DNA of 10,157 nt from an uncultured Clostridia bacterium. GTDB taxonomy: Bacteria; Bacillota; Clostridia; Christensenellales; Borkfalkiaceae. The notes beneath the pieces are model-generated. The model was not told the origin of the DNA. It did not search any database and worked only from the letters and a program-made list of their open reading frames with translations. Position 1 is the stretch's first letter. Every line of letters begins with the position of its first letter. Both the position numbers and the translations under genes were made by a program. Location: the NCBI GenBank assembly GCA_947629875.1, contig CANRFK010000041.1:1-10157 (forward strand), in the 5' to 3' direction. This document shows, one piece after another, positions 1 through 7,262 of the stretch.

Positions 1-943
<943 letters not shown>

Positions 944-982
944 ATTTGCCTCATTTCCCCGCAGGACGCTCCGCCCCGCGAT

Positions 983-1470
983 GTTGTTTGTCTCTCTATC
1001 TTTGATCGTCGGGTTCCGCCCGCGACATTGTTTGTCTCTCTATTTTTGATTGTCGGGTTCCGCCCGCACGGTTATTGCTCTCTAACTTTGATTGCTTGAT
1101 TTCGCCCGCACGGTTATTCGTTGATAACCCTTCGCGTGAATGCCGCGCCCCGTCTGTCAATGTTCAAATCCCGCCTTGCAACGTTGTTTGTCTCTCTATT
1201 TTTGATTGTTTGGTTCCGCCCGCATGGTTATTGCTCTCTCTATCTTTGATTGCTTGATTTCGCCCGCACGGTTATTCGTTGATAACCCTTCGCGTGAATG
1301 CCGCGCCCCATCTGTCATTGTTCAAATCCCGCCCCGCGATGTTGTTTGTCTCTCTATCTTTGATCGTCGGGTTCCGCCCGCACGGTTACTTGTTCGATAT
1401 CTCTTTGTTAATTATCGAGTTCCGTCTGTCAATATCAAAGCCCATTCCATGACGTTGTTTGTCTCATTTT
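983..1470. repeat. Minisatellite with higher-order structure upstream of aspA
   Basis: About ten contiguous units run through the gap. Type A is about 44 bp, begins GTTGTTTGTCTCTCTAT and ends in CCGCCCGCACG; copies start at 983, 1027, 1071, 1183, 1227 and 1341, and a partial copy starts at 1454. Type B is about 70 bp and begins GTTATTCGTTGATAACC; copies start at 1113 and 1271, with a diverged copy at 1385. Blocks recur at about 156-158 bp (1071 to 1227, 1113 to 1271, 1183 to 1341), so the array grew by duplication of multi-unit blocks. Copies differ by scattered substitutions. There are no unique spacers, so this is not CRISPR. Open frames across it simply read the repeat. In the aspA transcript sense, several type A units can form a small CGGG/CCCG hairpin. 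Confidence 0.9.
1411..1438 (-). promoter_or_regulatory. Possible second aspA promoter inside a diverged type B repeat
   Basis: TTGATA (1433-1438) and GATAAT (1411-1416) on the minus strand are 16 bp apart. The match is fair only, and it lies in the diverged B-type repeat copy; the other B copies lack the -10 hexamer. It would give a leader of about 460 nt. Confidence 0.25.
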
Positions 1471-1528
1471 AGGTGGCGATTGGGTCTCATCCCATTGACA
1501 TTTTGTTTATATTCCTTTTTGCGAATAT

Positions 1529-1557
1529 ATTATAGTCCCTGCCCCGCAAAAAAGCAA
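1529..1557 (-). promoter_or_regulatory. Sigma-A-type promoter facing aspA
   Basis: On the minus strand, TTGCTT (1552-1557) and a perfect TATAAT (1529-1534) are separated by 17 bp, in an AT-rich island within GC-rich flanks. Transcription would start near 1522 and run through the minisatellite for about 580 nt before the aspA start. No other gene start lies between it and aspA. Confidence 0.65.
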
Positions 1558-1633
1558 GTCCCCTACCGCATTTCTTTTGTACGAATTTCGCCCTTTCTTC
1601 TCCTCATACCGAACCGTCCACCCCCCTTCTTCT

Positions 1634-1698
1634 CATACCGAACCGGCCGCCCGCCGACGCCACAGCGTCGGCGGGCGGCAGGTGAGTGTATCTTCCCC
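1634..1698. repeat. Palindromic repeat R1, copy a
   Basis: The flank CATACCGA (1634-1641) and the flank GAGTGTATCTTCCC enclose a perfect 15-bp stem (1646-1660 with 1665-1679) and a CACA loop. ATAC and GTAT in the flanks can pair as an outer helix. Just upstream (1597-1616) a partial duplicate of the left flank, CTCATACCGAACCG, appears without a stem. Other copies lie at 6022 and 7486. Confidence 0.85.
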
Positions 1699-1714
1699 CA
1701 ACGCAGTCCGACCA

Positions 1715-1762
1715 CTTGGCTCCCCCTATTGGGGGAGCTCCCGCGCAGCGGGTGAGGGGGTT
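1715..1762. repeat. Two-hairpin repeat R2, copy a
   Basis: CTTGGC leads into an 8-bp stem (1719-1726 with 1731-1738), followed by a second short stem CCCGC/GCGGG around GCA (1740-1752), then TGAGGGGG. The same order (CTTGGC, hairpin 1, GAGCT, hairpin 2 with GCA loop, TGAGG) appears at 7263-7311. Confidence 0.7.
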
Positions 1763-1829
1763 CCTCTCGCCCCCCTCTCGTGCCCCTTTCTCTCTCACCC
1801 CCCTCCTCGGGAGCCTCCCTTACTCGCCC

Positions 1830-1861
1830 CCCCCCTCTCGGGAGGGGGGCAGGGGGGTGGG
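1830..1861 (+). other. Hairpin overlapping a G-quadruplex motif
   Basis: The plus strand reads G3-A-G6-CA-G6-T-G3 (1840-1861), four G-runs with loops of one or two bases, which satisfies the usual intramolecular G-quadruplex rule. The left part also pairs as an 8-bp stem, CCCCCCTC/GAGGGGGG (1830-1849). It lies beyond the 3' end of the arabinofuranosidase gene; that gene's transcript would carry the C-rich strand. Confidence 0.55.
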
Positions 1862-1903
1862 TTTTCCCCCTCCTATCCCCGCCACCTCTCTTGCATACGG
1901 AAA

Positions 1904-1929
1904 GGCGCCGCGGCAAAAGCCGCGGCGCC
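1904..1929 (-). terminator. Strong hairpin after the arabinofuranosidase gene, probable terminator
   Basis: A perfect 11-bp GC stem (1904-1914 with 1919-1929) with a four-base loop starts about 18 nt past the hydrolase stop codon. Only TTT follows on the minus strand, so the U-tract is poor. The stem core GCCGCGGC and an adjacent CCCAAT recur at 7558-7590, so it also belongs to a repeat family (R3). Confidence 0.45.
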
Positions 1930-1947
1930 CAATCCCCCCTCTCATCA

Positions 1948-4900
1948 TCACGCAAGCGCGATGATGATATACGCAACATTGATGCACTTATCGTTCGCCG
2001 CCGCATTCACGGGGTTGGTGATATCCAGCGTCAGCACGCCGCCCGAAACTGTCACGGTAAAGCTCACTTCCTGCCCGCAGGCGGCGTTGGTGAGTTTTGT
2101 CGTCCCGTTCGCCGCGACGTCGGCATTCTTGGAGCATCCCCACGGGTCGGCAAAGTACATCTTCACCGTATAATTCCCGTCAGGCAAATCGAACTTATAG
2201 GTGAGTTTCAGCGTCGCCCAACCTTCCTCATACTGGTTCTTGGTGTAGCGGTTGGAGACCGTCTTATCGACCCCGTCGCCCGTGTTGTATTCATACGCCC
2301 ACGTCGAATTGGTCGCAACGCTCCCCTCAATGGGCACGCCGCCGCGCCAAGTATTCGCCGTAGCGTCGTCCACAACGCCCCAGTTCATGCCGGTGCCCGC
2401 GTCCGCGCCGTAAGCTTGGTCGGTCACGGAGTTATACAGCCCGAGCGCATCCCCTTCGGAGACCGTATGCACGTCATAGTCGCCGCAGTCCACAAAGTAG
2501 GCAACGCCGCCCTTTTTGAGCTCGCGGGTGATGATGTTGAACGCACTCACAACCCTTGCGGAGGTCTGCCCCGCCGTATTGCTCTCGATCTTGATGAGGA
2601 TGCAATCCAGCTCCTTCGTATCGATGGTTTTCTTGACCGCCGCCTCTACGATCTCCTGCGGAATGTGGATATACACCTCGTACATGGCATCCGCGCCCGT
2701 GTAATTGAGGGTCGCCGTGTAGAGCACGGTGCTTCCCACGGAGATCTTGATGGTCTTGCCGTTGTCCGCCTTCATGAAGCTCGTCATGATGTAGTTGGCG
2801 GCGGGCTTGCTCTTATCCACGCCCATGTAGTAGGAGAAGGAGCCCCCCGCCTTCGCATAGCGGCTGGTCTCGGAATCGGCGCCCACGCTGTTCTCCGCGT
2901 CGGCCATGCGCTCCGCCGTCTCGTACTGTCCGCGTCCCGGCTGGATGGAGTCGACGGTCGTATCTTGATAGCCGCTGTCCTCCTCGGGCGCCGCGTCGGT
3001 GCCGATAAAGCGGAAGTAGAGCGAGTAGCGCTGCTTGTACTGTTTATAGTGAATGGAATAGGTGAGCGGGCCGTCGTCGATGCCCGTAAGCGTAAACTTG
3101 CCGTCCGTGCCCCGCGTCATGTAGGTGTTGATGTTTTGTTTGAAGTCTGCAAGCGAGCCGTTCGTCACGTTGTAGCTCTCCTGAAGCCCCGTCAGCTTGT
3201 TGGGCACCTCGATGGAGCCCGCCCAACCGTGCGTGCCGCTCACCATGTTCTCCGTGCCGAGTTCGGCGGAGAGCACGAAGGGGCCGTACTTGAAGGCATA
3301 CACATTCTGCGCGTCGGGCAGGTTGTGCATGGTAATTTGTTTGCCGAGGGTGATCTCCACTTCCGAACCCTTGGAGACCTGCACGGCGGCGAAATCCTCG
3401 CTGCCCGCAACGTCCAGCGCCTTGCCGTTGAGTTTCACCTCGAACTTGGTCGTCCAGTCGGGGCGGCGCAGGCGGAGAATGGTCTTGCCCGCATCCACCT
3501 TGATGGTCACTTTGTCGGAATTTTCGAGGTCGGCGGCCATCGTCAGCGAGACGTCGTCCGTCTTGTACGTCGAGCTCATGTACATCGCAACGTAGGTCGC
3601 ATTGCCCGCCGCGTAGTAGATGCTGTCGTTTAATTTGGACATACTCTCCATGCCGCTGCCCGTGCAGCACCAGAAGCTCTCATCGGGCGTGGAGTACGTC
3701 TTGTAGTAGCCCGAGGCCATGGGCTGGAAGTACATCGTCATGCCCGTCTCGGGGTTCTGCGACGAGAGGATGGCGTTGATGTAGGTATTCTCGTAGTAGT
3801 CGAGATATTTCTTGTCCTTGGTGAGGGAGAACAGCATGCGCGAGAGTTTCAACATGTTGTAGGTGTTGCACGTCTCGCAGTTGTCGTAGTCGCGGTACTT
3901 GTTCTGGGAGTCGTCGGCGCGGAAGTGCTCATCCTCCGAGTTGCCGCCCGTCACATAGCTCAAATGCTCCACAACGCGCGTCCAGAAGTTCTCGGCGACC
4001 GTAAGATAATCGGAGGTCTTGGAATTTCTGGCGCCGTCGTCGGTATCGGTCACCCCCGCGATCGTCTTGTCCTGCGTTTGGATATAGCCGTTGAGAAGGC
4101 CGATCACTTTGGGAATGGTCGTGTTGGCGTGCTGCCCCAAGAGATAATTGTTCGTGTCGTCGTCGATCATGAGTTCGACCATCGACTTCTGCGCGAAACT
4201 CCCCTGCGTGGGGATATCCTCGTCGAATTGGTGCGCCGCAACGGCATATTTCGCTTCGCCCGTAATGGCATAGAGGTTGTAGAGGCAATCGTTCATGCCG
4301 CCGTATTCAATGGAGAGCACCTTCTTTCTCGTCGCCTCGCTCCAACCCGTCACGCGGTCATACGTCCAATCGCCGAGCCCTTTCGCAACGGTGAGCGCCT
4401 CCTCGCTGCCCGCAAGCCTGTACGCGTCGATGAGCCCCGCGAGGATCTTGTGCATGGTGTACCACGGCACCCACGCCTGCGTCCCGATGTCGGCGCGCCC
4501 CTGTTCCACATTGTTGAATTGGAATTCCACATCGTTGGTGTGGTTCGTCGCGTTCGCGCCCCACAGGAAGCCCTCCTGCGCGTTGCGCTTGTTGCCGTCC
4601 ACGCCGCTCTCGGCTTGGCACTCATCCAGCACGCCCACGATGTAGTCGAGTCTGGTCTTGATCTTGTCCTTCTTGTCCGAAGCCGTCCCGCCGTTCGCGT
4701 AGGCCTGCGAGAGCGCCGAGAGATAGTGTCCCATCGTGTGTCCCGCGATGAGGGAATTTTCCCACGAGCCGACGGCGTTATACCGCGTCGCCCCCTCGGT
4801 GGAGAGCCCCGCATTGTCGCGGAAGTTGTACAAAAGTCTGTCCGCATCGAGCGAAAGGAGATAGGTCACTTCCTTGTCGAGCGCATTTGCGGCATACGCG

Positions 4901-5079
4901 TCGGTGTTCGCCACCGCGCCGAACTCCGTATAGGAGACAGCCTCGCTGTCCGCGGCGTCGGTCAGGCCGTCGGAGCCGCCGTCCCCGCCGCAGCCCGCGA
5001 GCGTCCCCAAGGCGATGGGCACGCAAAGTAAGGCGGCAACCGTCGGCGCAACGATTTTTTTCCGAATGAAATGTTTCAT
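1948..5079 (-). CDS. Secreted lipoprotein beta-L-arabinofuranosidase, GH127/GH146 (DUF1680) type
   Basis: Predicted to release L-arabinofuranose from beta-linked arabinosides of plant cell walls or arabinosylated proteins, at the cell surface. Residues 1-30 are a lipoprotein signal (KKx, hydrophobic core, LAGC lipobox with Cys30). The catalytic region spans about 60-600, with SWENSLIAGHTMGHYLSAL (105-123), YGGMNDCLYNLYAITGE (259-275), ETCNTYNMLKL (402-412) and FWCCTGSGMES (469-479). By comparison with HypBA1 (Glu338, Cys340, Cys417, Cys418), Glu402, Cys404, Cys471 and Cys472 should bind zinc, with Cys471 the nucleophile; Glu384 is the likely acid/base. A beta domain follows, then a DUF6805-like region (about 735-853) and a malectin/galactose-binding-like C-terminal domain (about 856-1043). 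At 1043 aa it is longer than single-domain members. The start is the ATG at 5079, with AAGGGGG about 12 bases upstream. It is divergent from the AraC gene. The GH127-versus-GH146 choice is open. Confidence 0.92.
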   Translation of the reverse strand: MKHFIRKKIVAPTVAALLCVPIALGTLAGCGGDGGSDGLTDAADSEAVSYTEFGAVANTDAYAANALDKEVTYLLSLDADRLLYNFRDNAGLSTEGATRYNAVGSWENSLIAGHTMGHYLSALSQAYANGGTASDKKDKIKTRLDYIVGVLDECQAESGVDGNKRNAQEGFLWGANATNHTNDVEFQFNNVEQGRADIGTQAWVPWYTMHKILAGLIDAYRLAGSEEALTVAKGLGDWTYDRVTGWSEATRKKVLSIEYGGMNDCLYNLYAITGEAKYAVAAHQFDEDIPTQGSFAQKSMVELMIDDDTNNYLLGQHANTTIPKVIGLLNGYIQTQDKTIAGVTDTDDGARNSKTSDYLTVAENFWTRVVEHLSYVTGGNSEDEHFRADDSQNKYRDYDNCETCNTYNMLKLSRMLFSLTKDKKYLDYYENTYINAILSSQNPETGMTMYFQPMASGYYKTYSTPDESFWCCTGSGMESMSKLNDSIYYAAGNATYVAMYMSSTYKTDDVSLTMAADLENSDKVTIKVDAGKTILRLRRPDWTTKFEVKLNGKALDVAGSEDFAAVQVSKGSEVEITLGKQITMHNLPDAQNVYAFKYGPFVLSAELGTENMVSGTHGWAGSIEVPNKLTGLQESYNVTNGSLADFKQNINTYMTRGTDGKFTLTGIDDGPLTYSIHYKQYKQRYSLYFRFIGTDAAPEEDSGYQDTTVDSIQPGRGQYETAERMADAENSVGADSETSRYAKAGGSFSYYMGVDKSKPAANYIMTSFMKADNGKTIKISVGSTVLYTATLNYTGADAMYEVYIHIPQEIVEAAVKKTIDTKELDCILIKIESNTAGQTSARVVSAFNIITRELKKGGVAYFVDCGDYDVHTVSEGDALGLYNSVTDQAYGADAGTGMNWGVVDDATANTWRGGVPIEGSVATNSTWAYEYNTGDGVDKTVSNRYTKNQYEEGWATLKLTYKFDLPDGNYTVKMYFADPWGCSKNADVAANGTTKLTNAACGQEVSFTVTVSGGVLTLDITNPVNAAANDKCINVAYIIIALA

Positions 5080-5098
5080 TTTCGCAAAATTCCCCCTT

Positions 5099-5139
5099 TT
5101 TTTCGGTTTTTTTATACAGCTCTTGTCTTTTCCGAAAAA
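5099..5139. promoter_or_regulatory. Inverted repeat in the hydrolase leader / araC promoter
   Basis: TTTTTCGG (5099-5106) and CCGAAAAA (5132-5139) are perfect complements 25 bp apart. The right arm lies between the -35 and -10 of the regulator promoter; the left arm lies next to the hydrolase ribosome site. It could be a pair of AraC-type half-sites, or an A/U-rich stem in the hydrolase leader. It is inferred from symmetry only. Confidence 0.3.
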
Positions 5140-5151
5140 TTATGCTATCAT
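5123..5151 (+). promoter_or_regulatory. Promoter of the AraC-type regulator
   Basis: TTGTCT (5123-5128), a 17-bp spacer and TATCAT (5146-5151), with an extended -10 TGC immediately before it. Start of transcription would be near 5158, giving a leader of about 60 nt to the ATG at 5217. Confidence 0.6.
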
Positions 5152-5152
5152 C

Positions 5153-5181
5153 ATTATAGAGAAACACGGCGCAAAAAACAA
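5153..5181 (-). promoter_or_regulatory. Promoter of the arabinofuranosidase gene
   Basis: On the minus strand, TTGTTT (5176-5181), a 17-bp spacer and a perfect TATAAT (5153-5158). Start would be near 5146, leaving a leader of about 65 nt. Its -10 is one base from the -10 of the opposing regulator promoter, so the two cannot be occupied by polymerase at once. Confidence 0.65.
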
Positions 5182-5216
5182 TCTCAATACGCCATGCGAG
5201 GATATCAAAAAGTAAG

Positions 5217-6011
5217 ATGTTGCACTTCGATCTGCAAGTTCCCATCGACATGCTGTGGTTCGGCGAATTTATCTCGCCCGAACGCGGCTGGAAGCACCTC
5301 ACCCGCCGCCTCTACGAGTACGAGATGATGATCGTCACCGAGGGCGAGCTTCTCATCGCCGACGAGGATCGGGAATACGCAGTGCACGCGGGGGAATATC
5401 TCATCATGTCGCCCACGCGCTTCCAGCACGGCACAAGGGAGTGCCGCTGCCGCTTCTATTGGATGCACTTCCACTGCCCCGCCCTGCCCGCAAGCGTCTC
5501 GCTCCCGCCGCAGGGGAATTACGAAAACGCACAAACATTGCAAGTTTTGGCGTCCATGCTCCTCGCCTCGGAGGCGGAAGCGCCCCGCTCCGTGCGCTCA
5601 AAATACCTCGCCACGCAGATCCTCATCGAGCTCGCGCGCGGCCACGGCGAGCGCGAGCAGGAGGGCGCCCCGCCCAAAAAAGTGTTGTGCGAGAAGATCA
5701 AAAATTTCGTCTCCTTCCACCGCTTCTCCGAGATCCGCGTCCGCGACGTAGCAAGGGAGCTCGGCTACCACGAAAAGTACCTCTCCGCCGTCTTTCACGA
5801 GACGGAGGGCGTCACGCTGAAACACTACATTTCGGCGCAGCGCACCGCCGAGGCGGAGCGTCTCCTCATGGAGACGCAGTACACCGTCGCGCAGGTCGCC
5901 CTCTACCTCAACTTCGAGAGCGCGCACAACTTTTCCCGCTTTTTCAAAATAGCAACGGGCTTCTCCCCCGTCGAATTCCGCCTCTCCCACCGCCCGTCCA
6001 ATCCCCTGTAA
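5217..6011 (+). CDS. AraC/XylS-family transcriptional regulator
   Basis: A 264-aa cytoplasmic DNA-binding protein. The N-terminal half (about 25-90) looks like a cupin sugar-sensing domain, with YAVHAGEYLIMSPTRFQHG at 54-72. The C-terminal AraC domain has two helix-turn-helix units: the first around RVRDVARELGYHEKYLSAVF (174-193), the second around YTVAQVALYLNFESAHNFSR (222-241), followed by the family signature FFKIATGFSPVEFR (242-255). The start is the ATG at 5217; the ribosome site is weak (GAGG at about 5198-5201, rather far), so Met12 at 5250 is a possible alternative. Divergent placement next to a GH127/146 enzyme and overlapping promoters make it the probable arabinoside-responsive activator of that gene, perhaps self-limiting. 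Family is certain; ligand and target are inferred. Confidence 0.95.
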   Translation: MLHFDLQVPIDMLWFGEFISPERGWKHLTRRLYEYEMMIVTEGELLIADEDREYAVHAGEYLIMSPTRFQHGTRECRCRFYWMHFHCPALPASVSLPPQGNYENAQTLQVLASMLLASEAEAPRSVRSKYLATQILIELARGHGEREQEGAPPKKVLCEKIKNFVSFHRFSEIRVRDVARELGYHEKYLSAVFHETEGVTLKHYISAQRTAEAERLLMETQYTVAQVALYLNFESAHNFSRFFKIATGFSPVEFRLSHRPSNPL

Positions 6012-6021
6012 CCCCCGCCCT

Positions 6022-6079
6022 CATACCGAGCCCGCGCCCCGCGGCTATGCCGCGGGGCGCGGGCGAGTGTATCTTTCCC
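6022..6079. repeat. Palindromic repeat R1, copy b
   Basis: Eleven bases past the regulator stop. The flank CATACCGA and the flank GAGTGTATCTTTCCC enclose a perfect 16-bp stem (6030-6045 with 6049-6064) and a TAT loop. The stem sequence is unlike those of the copies at 1634 and 7486. It could end the regulator transcript, but no T-tract follows directly. Confidence 0.85.
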
Positions 6080-6117
6080 TCCCCCTAATACCTCCTCGGG
6101 CGTGATGGGCGGAAAAC

Positions 6118-6175
6118 CTTGCCTGCCCCCTTTGAATGGGGCGGGTGGCGCGGCTTCGCCGCGTCGGGTGGGGGT
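6118..6175. repeat. Degenerate two-hairpin repeat R2, copy c
   Basis: CTTGCC, a short stem GCCCC/GGGGC (6125-6142), a second 6-bp stem CGCGGC/GCCGCG around TTC (6149-6163), then GGGTGGGGG. Arrangement resembles the copies at 1715 and 7263, but the sequence is more diverged. The rest of 6012-6248 shows no gene. Confidence 0.45.
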
Positions 6176-6213
6176 TGATTACACTTCCCCCTCACCGCCC
6201 CGCCACCCTCATA

Positions 6214-6238
6214 CCCTCCCCCTTCCCAAGGGGGAGGG
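6214..6238. repeat. 11-bp C/G-rich hairpin
   Basis: CCCTCCCCCTT (6214-6224) pairs with AAGGGGGAGGG (6228-6238) around a CCC loop. It resembles the first hairpin of the R2 family and follows a CTCATACC like that in the R1 left flank. Confidence 0.6.
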
Positions 6239-6248
6239 GGTTCCCCCT

Positions 6249-6282
6249 AAAAAAATCAGCGCGCCGCAACCCCGCGACGCGC
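6249..6282 (-). terminator. Rho-independent terminator of the DUF1858 gene
   Basis: On the minus strand a 9-bp stem with one G-U pair (6259-6267 with 6274-6282) and a six-base loop is followed within three bases by seven T's (6255-6249). It lies about 40 nt past the stop at 6321. On the plus strand the same stem has a C/A mismatch and is followed by a TTTTT a few bases later, so weak bidirectional action is possible. Confidence 0.75.
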
Positions 6283-6320
6283 CAAATTTTTCACAAATAT
6301 CCCGCGCAACCGCGCGGCAA

Positions 6321-6518
6321 TTATTCCACCCCTTCGTTGAGCTTCGCCAAGAGTTCGTCGAGGTCCTTGCCATGGACGGCGACGGCCTCCGCAATGGTCT
6401 CGCCGTGGGCGAGGGCGCAGCCGAAGCAGTGCATTCCGGCGGAAAGCAAAATCTCCGCCGCATTGGGATTGAGTTCGAGGCACTCCGCAATGAGGGTGTC
6501 CGCCGTAATTTTCGCCAT
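6321..6518 (-). CDS. DUF1858 domain CxxC protein
   Basis: A 65-aa protein consisting of a single DUF1858 domain (also described as the hybrid-cluster-protein-associated redox disulfide domain). The mark is GMHCFGCALAHGET at residues 28-41, with Cys31 and Cys34 forming the CxxC pair after His30. Members are thought to be small cytoplasmic redox or regulatory proteins; a precise role is not established and nothing nearby fixes one. The start is the ATG at 6518, with a good AAAGGAG about eight bases upstream; an in-frame ATG further up reads through the promoter region and is rejected. It has its own promoter at 6549-6577 and a terminator at 6249-6282, so it is likely a stand-alone transcript although it follows spoVAC. 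Confidence 0.88.
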   Translation of the reverse strand: MAKITADTLIAECLELNPNAAEILLSAGMHCFGCALAHGETIAEAVAVHGKDLDELLAKLNEGVE

Positions 6519-6548
6519 ATCAGATACTCCTTTGTTTTCTTTTTCTAT

Positions 6549-6577
6549 ATTGTACCACAAAAAATCGCCGTATGCAA
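6549..6577 (-). promoter_or_regulatory. Promoter of the DUF1858 gene
   Basis: On the minus strand, TTGCAT (6572-6577), a 17-bp spacer and TACAAT (6549-6554), in the 95-bp AT-rich gap between spoVAC and the DUF1858 gene. Start near 6542 gives a leader of about 25 nt carrying the AAAGGAG site. Confidence 0.7.
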
Positions 6578-6613
6578 CCATTTGCGATAATTTGGTTGAA
6601 ATTTGCCCGCCCC

Positions 6614-7069
6614 TCACAGCGCGATGAGCCAGTAGATGAGCCCGACGGCGGCGCCTGCGGAGACGCCGAACACGATGATGGGTCCCGCCACGACGAACAT
6701 CTTCGCGGCCATGCCATAGACGAACCCCTCCGTCTTAAACTCGATGGCGGGCGAGGCGACGGAGTTGGCGAACCCCGTGATGGGGACGATGCTCCCCGCG
6801 CCGGCGTTTTTGCCGATGCGGTCGTAGACGCCCAACCCCGTCAGAAAGGTGCCGAGGAAGATGAGGATGGCGGAGACGGTCCCCGCGAGAATATCGCCCG
6901 TGAGCCCCGCCATTTCGAGCATAAAGCGGAAAAACTGCCCGATGCAGCAGATAAAGCCGCCGACGAGGAAGGCTCTGCCGCACGTCTTGAAGTGTTGGGT
7001 GGGCGGGTCGAAGGAATTGACATAGTTGATGTAGTTGCGGTTGTAATTTTCTTTGGAGCGACCCGTCAC
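6614..7069 (-). CDS. spoVAC: Stage V sporulation protein AC
   Basis: Inner-membrane component of the SpoVA channel that moves dipicolinic acid into the forespore and releases it at germination; SpoVAC is known to behave as a mechanosensitive channel. The 151-aa length matches the family. Family signatures are GVYDRIGKNAGAGSIVPITG (80-99), FANSVASPAIEFKTEG (100-115) and MFVVAGPIIVFG (124-135). Hydrophobic segments lie near 33-51, 60-82 and 126-150. The start is a GTG at 7069 with GGGAGG ten bases upstream; the nearby ATG at 7076 is out of frame and stops after three codons. In most sporulators spoVAD and spoVAE follow directly; here the next gene is an unrelated DUF1858 protein and nothing recognisable lies upstream for 890 bp. 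I found no convincing sigma-G promoter. Confidence 0.95.
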   Translation of the reverse strand: MTGRSKENYNRNYINYVNSFDPPTQHFKTCGRAFLVGGFICCIGQFFRFMLEMAGLTGDILAGTVSAILIFLGTFLTGLGVYDRIGKNAGAGSIVPITGFANSVASPAIEFKTEGFVYGMAAKMFVVAGPIIVFGVSAGAAVGLIYWLIAL

Positions 7070-7096
7070 GGTTTCATCGCCTCCCTGTCGGGGTGA

Positions 7097-7148
7097 GGAA
7101 AGCAGGCCTCGCTCTTTTTCCCGTCCGCAGGCGGAAAGCAGGCCTCGC
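7097..7148. repeat. 16-bp direct repeat upstream of spoVAC
   Basis: GGAAAGCAGGCCTCGC occurs identically at 7097-7112 and 7133-7148, with a 36-bp period. The intervening bases include a short CCGTCCGC/GCGG-type symmetry. Function unknown; it lies 28-79 bp before the spoVAC start. Confidence 0.85.
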
Positions 7149-7262
7149 GCTCATCAAGAGGCTGTGCGGGGATCCTGCCGATGCTTTTCATGCGGACACC
7201 GATGCGATTTTTCATGCTAATACTTTGGGAAACGCGCCCGCATTTTATACATTGCCCCGTCC

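Noticed and set aside
983..1470. CRISPR array
   Set aside because: Units are contiguous and degenerate with no unique spacers of constant length, and no cas gene is nearby.
1075..1472. Repetitive small peptides encoded by the minisatellite (CLSIFDC-type)
   Set aside because: The peptide repeats only because the DNA repeats; unit lengths of 44 and 70 bp are not multiples of three, so the frame is not kept along the array.
1495..1531. Plus-strand promoter beginning TTGACA
   Set aside because: No -10 hexamer at 16-19 bp spacing; the nearest TATATT is about 25 bp away, and no plus-strand gene follows.
1780..3633. Open frame of 617 aa on the plus strand
   Set aside because: It lies opposite the arabinofuranosidase, is Arg/His/Val-rich as expected of a GC-rich antisense frame, and has no recognisable motif.
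3925..5031. Open frame of 368 aa on the plus strand
   Set aside because: Antisense shadow of the same hydrolase, with the same Arg/Val-rich composition and no start signal.
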